DNA from: an uncultured Erysipelotrichaceae bacterium
GTDB lineage: Bacteria; Bacillota_I; Bacilli_A; RFN20; CAG-826
Direction: 5' to 3'
Length of the DNA stretch: 9,751 nt
NCBI GenBank assembly: GCA_902791085.1
Contig: CADAUN010000042.1
Coordinates: forward strand, 1 to 9,751
Shown: positions 7,971-9,751 of the stretch, in pieces
Layout of the letters: each line of letters starts with the position of its first letter
How positions within the stretch are numbered: the first letter of the stretch is position 1
Made by a program: the position numbers and the translations under genes
The notes under the pieces: generated by a model
What the model saw: the letters and a program-made list of their open reading frames with translations, nothing else
Database searches by the model: none
Told to the model about the DNA's origin: nothing

Positions 7971-7999
7971 TAAACATTAAGAGAAACCATCGATAAAAT
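7971..7999 (+). promoter_or_regulatory. Candidate rightward promoter overlapping the leftward one
   Basis: TAAACA (7971-7976, four of six) and TAAAAT (7994-7999, five of six) lie 17 bases apart on the plus strand. They overlap almost exactly, but reversed, the -10 and -35 of the leftward promoter, so one polymerase would exclude the other. Transcription would start near 8006, giving a leader of about 100 bases before the membrane-protein gene. A second, nearer candidate is TTGTCT (8054-8059) with TAAAGT (8076-8081), spacing 16. Confidence 0.35.
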
Positions 8000-8002
8000 C
8001 AA
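7974..8002 (-). promoter_or_regulatory. Candidate promoter of the XRE-lacZ operon
   Basis: Read on the minus strand, TTGATT (8002-7997) and TAATGT (7979-7974) are separated by exactly 17 bases. The -10 matches consensus at its most conserved positions (first T, second A, last T). Transcription would start about seven bases downstream, at or next to the A of the XRE ATG (7966). This agrees with the absence of any ribosome binding site there. Confidence 0.4.
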
Positions 8003-8004
8003 GG

Positions 8005-8046
8005 TTCTACTTTTGGTCGAGAGGGAAAAAATGGAATTCTACTTTT
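8005..8046. repeat. Pair of 10-bp direct repeats, possible regulator operators
   Basis: TTCTACTTTT occurs at 8005-8014 and again at 8037-8046, starts 32 bp apart, close to three DNA turns. The first copy ends three bases upstream of the leftward -35. A partly similar inverted copy (AAAAGTGG) lies at 8082-8089. The position between divergent genes next to an XRE regulator suggests binding sites, but this is inferred from position and repetition only. Confidence 0.35.
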
Positions 8047-8078
8047 CGTTTCTTTGTCTAGACGAATTCCTTTCCTAA
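8031..8078 (+). CDS. Possible 15-codon leader peptide upstream of the membrane-protein gene
   Basis: An ATG preceded at five bases by GAGGG (8021-8025) opens a 15-codon frame ending in TAA, encoding MEFYFSFLCLDEFLS. It stops 27 bases before the ATG at 8106. If transcription starts near 8006, the frame would be translated first and might influence the downstream gene. Four of its 15 residues are Phe and three are Leu. Frames this short arise often by chance, and the start region also carries the direct repeat, so its meaning is uncertain. Confidence 0.22.
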   Translation: MEFYFSFLCLDEFLS

Positions 8079-8091
8079 AGTAAAAGTGGTC

Positions 8092-8097
8092 AGGAGG
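8092..8097 (+). promoter_or_regulatory. Strong ribosome binding site of the DUF2238-like gene
   Basis: AGGAGG lies eight bases before the ATG at 8106 and fixes that start. The divergent regulator has no comparable site, so the two genes on either side of this control region differ in how translation begins. Confidence 0.7.
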
Positions 8098-8105
8098 GAA
8101 TCGCC

Positions 8106-8897
8106 ATGAAAAATGAAAAGCAAAATGACCGTTTTGTCTTTGGATTAGAAATTCTGTTTACTTTCGTTTATCTTGCCCAAATCATTCAAGGTGCAATTTG
8201 GATGAATGATGGCAGCGTGGAACTAGCAGAAGCAAGGCTGATTTTACTCCAAGGCATCGGCGGCTTGTTTGTTAGCTGGTTCCCATTCTTGGTATTGCTT
8301 CTTTTTCATGTGAAATTGCATCCTGCCTTGGTCATGGGTTTAGAGCTTTTTGCTTTCATGGGCATTTATTTAGGAGAGACTTGCCGTTTTTATTATCGTT
8401 TTCCGATCTGGGATGACGTGTTACACACCTTCTCTGGCTTTGGCATGGCTTGCATTGCCTTCCATTTCCTTTATGCTTTCTTATTCAAAGACGCCAAGAA
8501 CGTTAAGCATCCTATTGTGATATCCTGCTTATTCGCTTGTTTGACTTCTGTTGCTTTAGGCGCTTTGTGGGAAGTCTATGAATTTGCTGGCGATACGTTC
8601 TTTGGACTCAATATGCAGAAAAGCATTCCCGAAGCAAGCGCTTTGTGGAATGGTGGCGCCGCCAACCTTCCTTTGAACGGAACGGATGAAGAAATCGCTG
8701 CCTTCTTCCGTAGCCCAGAAGGCTATCGCTATGCTTTGCTCGATACAATGGGAGATATTGTGGAAGACGTCACCGGCAACGCTATCTTTGCTGTCTGCGC
8801 TTCACTTGTTTTCGGTGTTTTCCATCGGCAACCTAGCGTTATGGTGGTTAAAGCGCAGTTCAAAGAAGAAAAGAAGACACAAGAAAAATTAGCTTAA
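8106..8897 (+). CDS. DUF2238/YjdF-like integral membrane protein
   Basis: This 263-aa protein has about six hydrophobic segments (roughly 10-32, 46-67, 74-93, 104-127, 136-160, 220-240) and a lysine-rich cytoplasmic-looking tail. It resembles the DUF2238 group by its pattern of polar residues at the membrane: the IWDDVLH block (101-107), GALWEVYEFAGD (152-163) with two Glu and one Asp, Q171, and LLDTMGDIVED (211-221). The repeated Asp/Glu/His residues close to the bilayer could form a metal or substrate site, but the biochemical function of the family is not known to me. A soluble loop of about 50 residues (165-215) separates the last two segments. It is divergent from the XRE-lacZ operon and shares its control region, so co-regulation is plausible. 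No terminator hairpin is visible in the 32 bases before the next, convergent gene. Confidence 0.75.
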   Translation: MKNEKQNDRFVFGLEILFTFVYLAQIIQGAIWMNDGSVELAEARLILLQGIGGLFVSWFPFLVLLLFHVKLHPALVMGLELFAFMGIYLGETCRFYYRFPIWDDVLHTFSGFGMACIAFHFLYAFLFKDAKNVKHPIVISCLFACLTSVALGALWEVYEFAGDTFFGLNMQKSIPEASALWNGGAANLPLNGTDEEIAAFFRSPEGYRYALLDTMGDIVEDVTGNAIFAVCASLVFGVFHRQPSVMVVKAQFKEEKKTQEKLA

Positions 8898-8929
8898 TCA
8901 GCATTGCTTTGCCATGTATTTTCCTTTTT

Positions 8930-9751
8930 CTATTTTTGAGCGAATAACTTGGAACCGACAATTTGATCTAGCACTGTTATGACGTGCGCATAGTCGACGT
9001 AGGTTGTTAAAAGCATAGCAGTAACGTTGTTGTAATCTGACTTGAAGAAGTCGCTTTCTTTGATTCTTTTTAAAGCGCCATTGATTTCACATCCAGCCCT
9101 TGCCGAAATGCAACGGCCATCTTTCATTCTGTCTTTTCTTACCGCTTCGACTAGATTTTTTAACACGGGATTGGTTATATCGATCTTGCTGATGATTTTA
9201 TATAAGTCATATATATGACGCGAATTGCGCGTCGCTTCTCGCCTCTCGTAATAATCGCATATGGCGAAAACCTCATCAATGAATGTTCGCTCTAATTTTT
9301 GAACGCACATATCAAATGGGCATAGATTAAATTCTATGGCCTCTTCTTTGCGGCCGTGGTCTAAGAGCCAATCGCCGATCAGCGAATTGATTGGTTTTAT
9401 CTCATCGGGATAAGGCTTTTGATAAAATGCCATCTCCACTTGGATAAAAGGTTTAATGCTTGGAGAAGGGAATATTGTTGGATATTCAATATAATAACGA
9501 TTGAAACTGCCGTGAGAATGCTTTTCCACTTCGTTTCGATTCACAATCGGAAAATTCAAACTGTCACAAGTGGTTATTATCGTTTTGTTCGCCTTGGTGT
9601 TGTGGCTTCTCCCAAAATACTTTATGTTCAAACTCAAATCGATGTCTTCTGAAAAGCGATCGATCGCTTTATAAGCGTGGCTACAGCTAGTTCCTCCTTT
9701 GAATCATAATCCAGGGATCGCTTGATTTAATTTAGAAAGTAGGAAGATAAC
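8930..9751 (-). pseudogene. AbiEii-type nucleotidyltransferase toxin gene, interrupted by TGA and cut by window edge
   Basis: Reading leftward from the window edge, the frame encodes 15 residues, VIFLLSKLNQAIPGL, then TGA (9706-9704), then 257 residues to TAG at 8932-8930. Straight after the stop comes FKGGTSCSHAYKAIDRFSED with IDLS following, which are the KGGT and RFSEDID nucleotidyltransferase motifs of AbiEii/COG2253 proteins. Further on are PSIKPFIQVEM, the block RTFIDEVFAICDYY and NSRHIYDLYKI, also typical. AbiEii toxins transfer nucleotides to tRNA or other targets and work with an AbiEi-type antitoxin, usually encoded just upstream; that side is outside the window. Homology on both sides of the TGA shows one gene broken by a point change, for example TTA, TGG or TGT to TGA. 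The first TTG after the stop lies beyond both motifs, so a restart would give an inactive protein. The code is standard here, so TGA is not read as Trp. A sequencing error is possible. Confidence 0.8.
9653..9670. repeat. 18-bp perfect palindrome inside the toxin motif
   Basis: AAAGCGATCGATCGCTTT equals its own reverse complement. It is exactly six codons (Lys-Ala-Ile-Asp-Arg-Phe) of the broken AbiEii gene, leading into the SEDID motif. It may be a by-product of codon choice or a protein- or methylase-contact site; GATC occurs twice in it. Confidence 0.6.

Noticed and set aside
8898..8929. Terminator between the DUF2238-like gene and the toxin gene
   Set aside because: A T-rich run is present, but no stable stem precedes it on either strand.
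9635..9637. TTG at 9637 as the start of an intact 235-aa gene
   Set aside because: It lies inside the conserved RFSEDIDLS motif. The frame upstream, through the TGA, continues the same family homology, so the gene is broken rather than short.
8930..9751. TGA read as tryptophan (Mollicutes code) in the toxin gene
   Set aside because: All tryptophans in the neighbouring genes use TGG, and TGA serves as the stop of the transposase and of the XRE regulator.

Overview
The window looks like chromosomal DNA of a low-to-moderate GC Gram-positive bacterium (Bacillota, probably a gut-type Bacilli/Erysipelotrichia-like lineage; the lineage is an inference). The evidence is a single-chain MacB-type ABC exporter with a very large extracellular domain, a membrane-tethered XRE regulator, a cytoplasmic LacZ-type GH2 enzyme, AG-rich Shine-Dalgarno sequences, and the standard genetic code (every Trp is TGG, and TGA is used as a stop).

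Layout from left to right. (1) Positions 1-1373 are an apparently intact IS256-family insertion sequence with imperfect 28-bp terminal inverted repeats and one 393-aa DDE transposase. Its GC-rich, AGG- and ATA-using codons differ sharply from every neighbour, so it is a recent arrival. The window begins at its left end. (2) After 228 bp of AT-rich noncoding DNA comes a 931-aa ATPase-permease fusion (1602-4397, +). (3) Convergent with it, three bases away, is lacZ (4401-7337, -), preceded by and overlapping or abutting a 203-aa XRE helix-turn-helix protein with four membrane segments (7355-7966, -). These two form an operon. (4) A 139-bp divergent control region (7967-8105) holds overlapping candidate promoters, a pair of 10-bp direct repeats 32 bp apart and a possible 15-codon leader ORF. 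(5) A 263-aa DUF2238/YjdF-like membrane protein is read to the right (8106-8897). (6) At the right edge, on the minus strand, is an AbiEii-type nucleotidyltransferase toxin gene. Its frame is broken by a TGA immediately before the KGGT motif, and its 5' end lies outside the window.

Functional reading. The lactose enzyme has no transporter or LacI/AraC/BglG-type regulator in view. Instead it is co-transcribed with a membrane-anchored XRE protein, which may couple a membrane signal to lacZ and to the divergent membrane protein. The ABC exporter, the IS and the toxin remnant are independent units. No tRNA, rRNA, CRISPR array or riboswitch was recognised. I found no clearly undescribed multi-gene system. 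The most novel-looking elements are the XRE-membrane/lacZ/DUF2238 module with its compact control region, and the foldback leader of the IS transposase.
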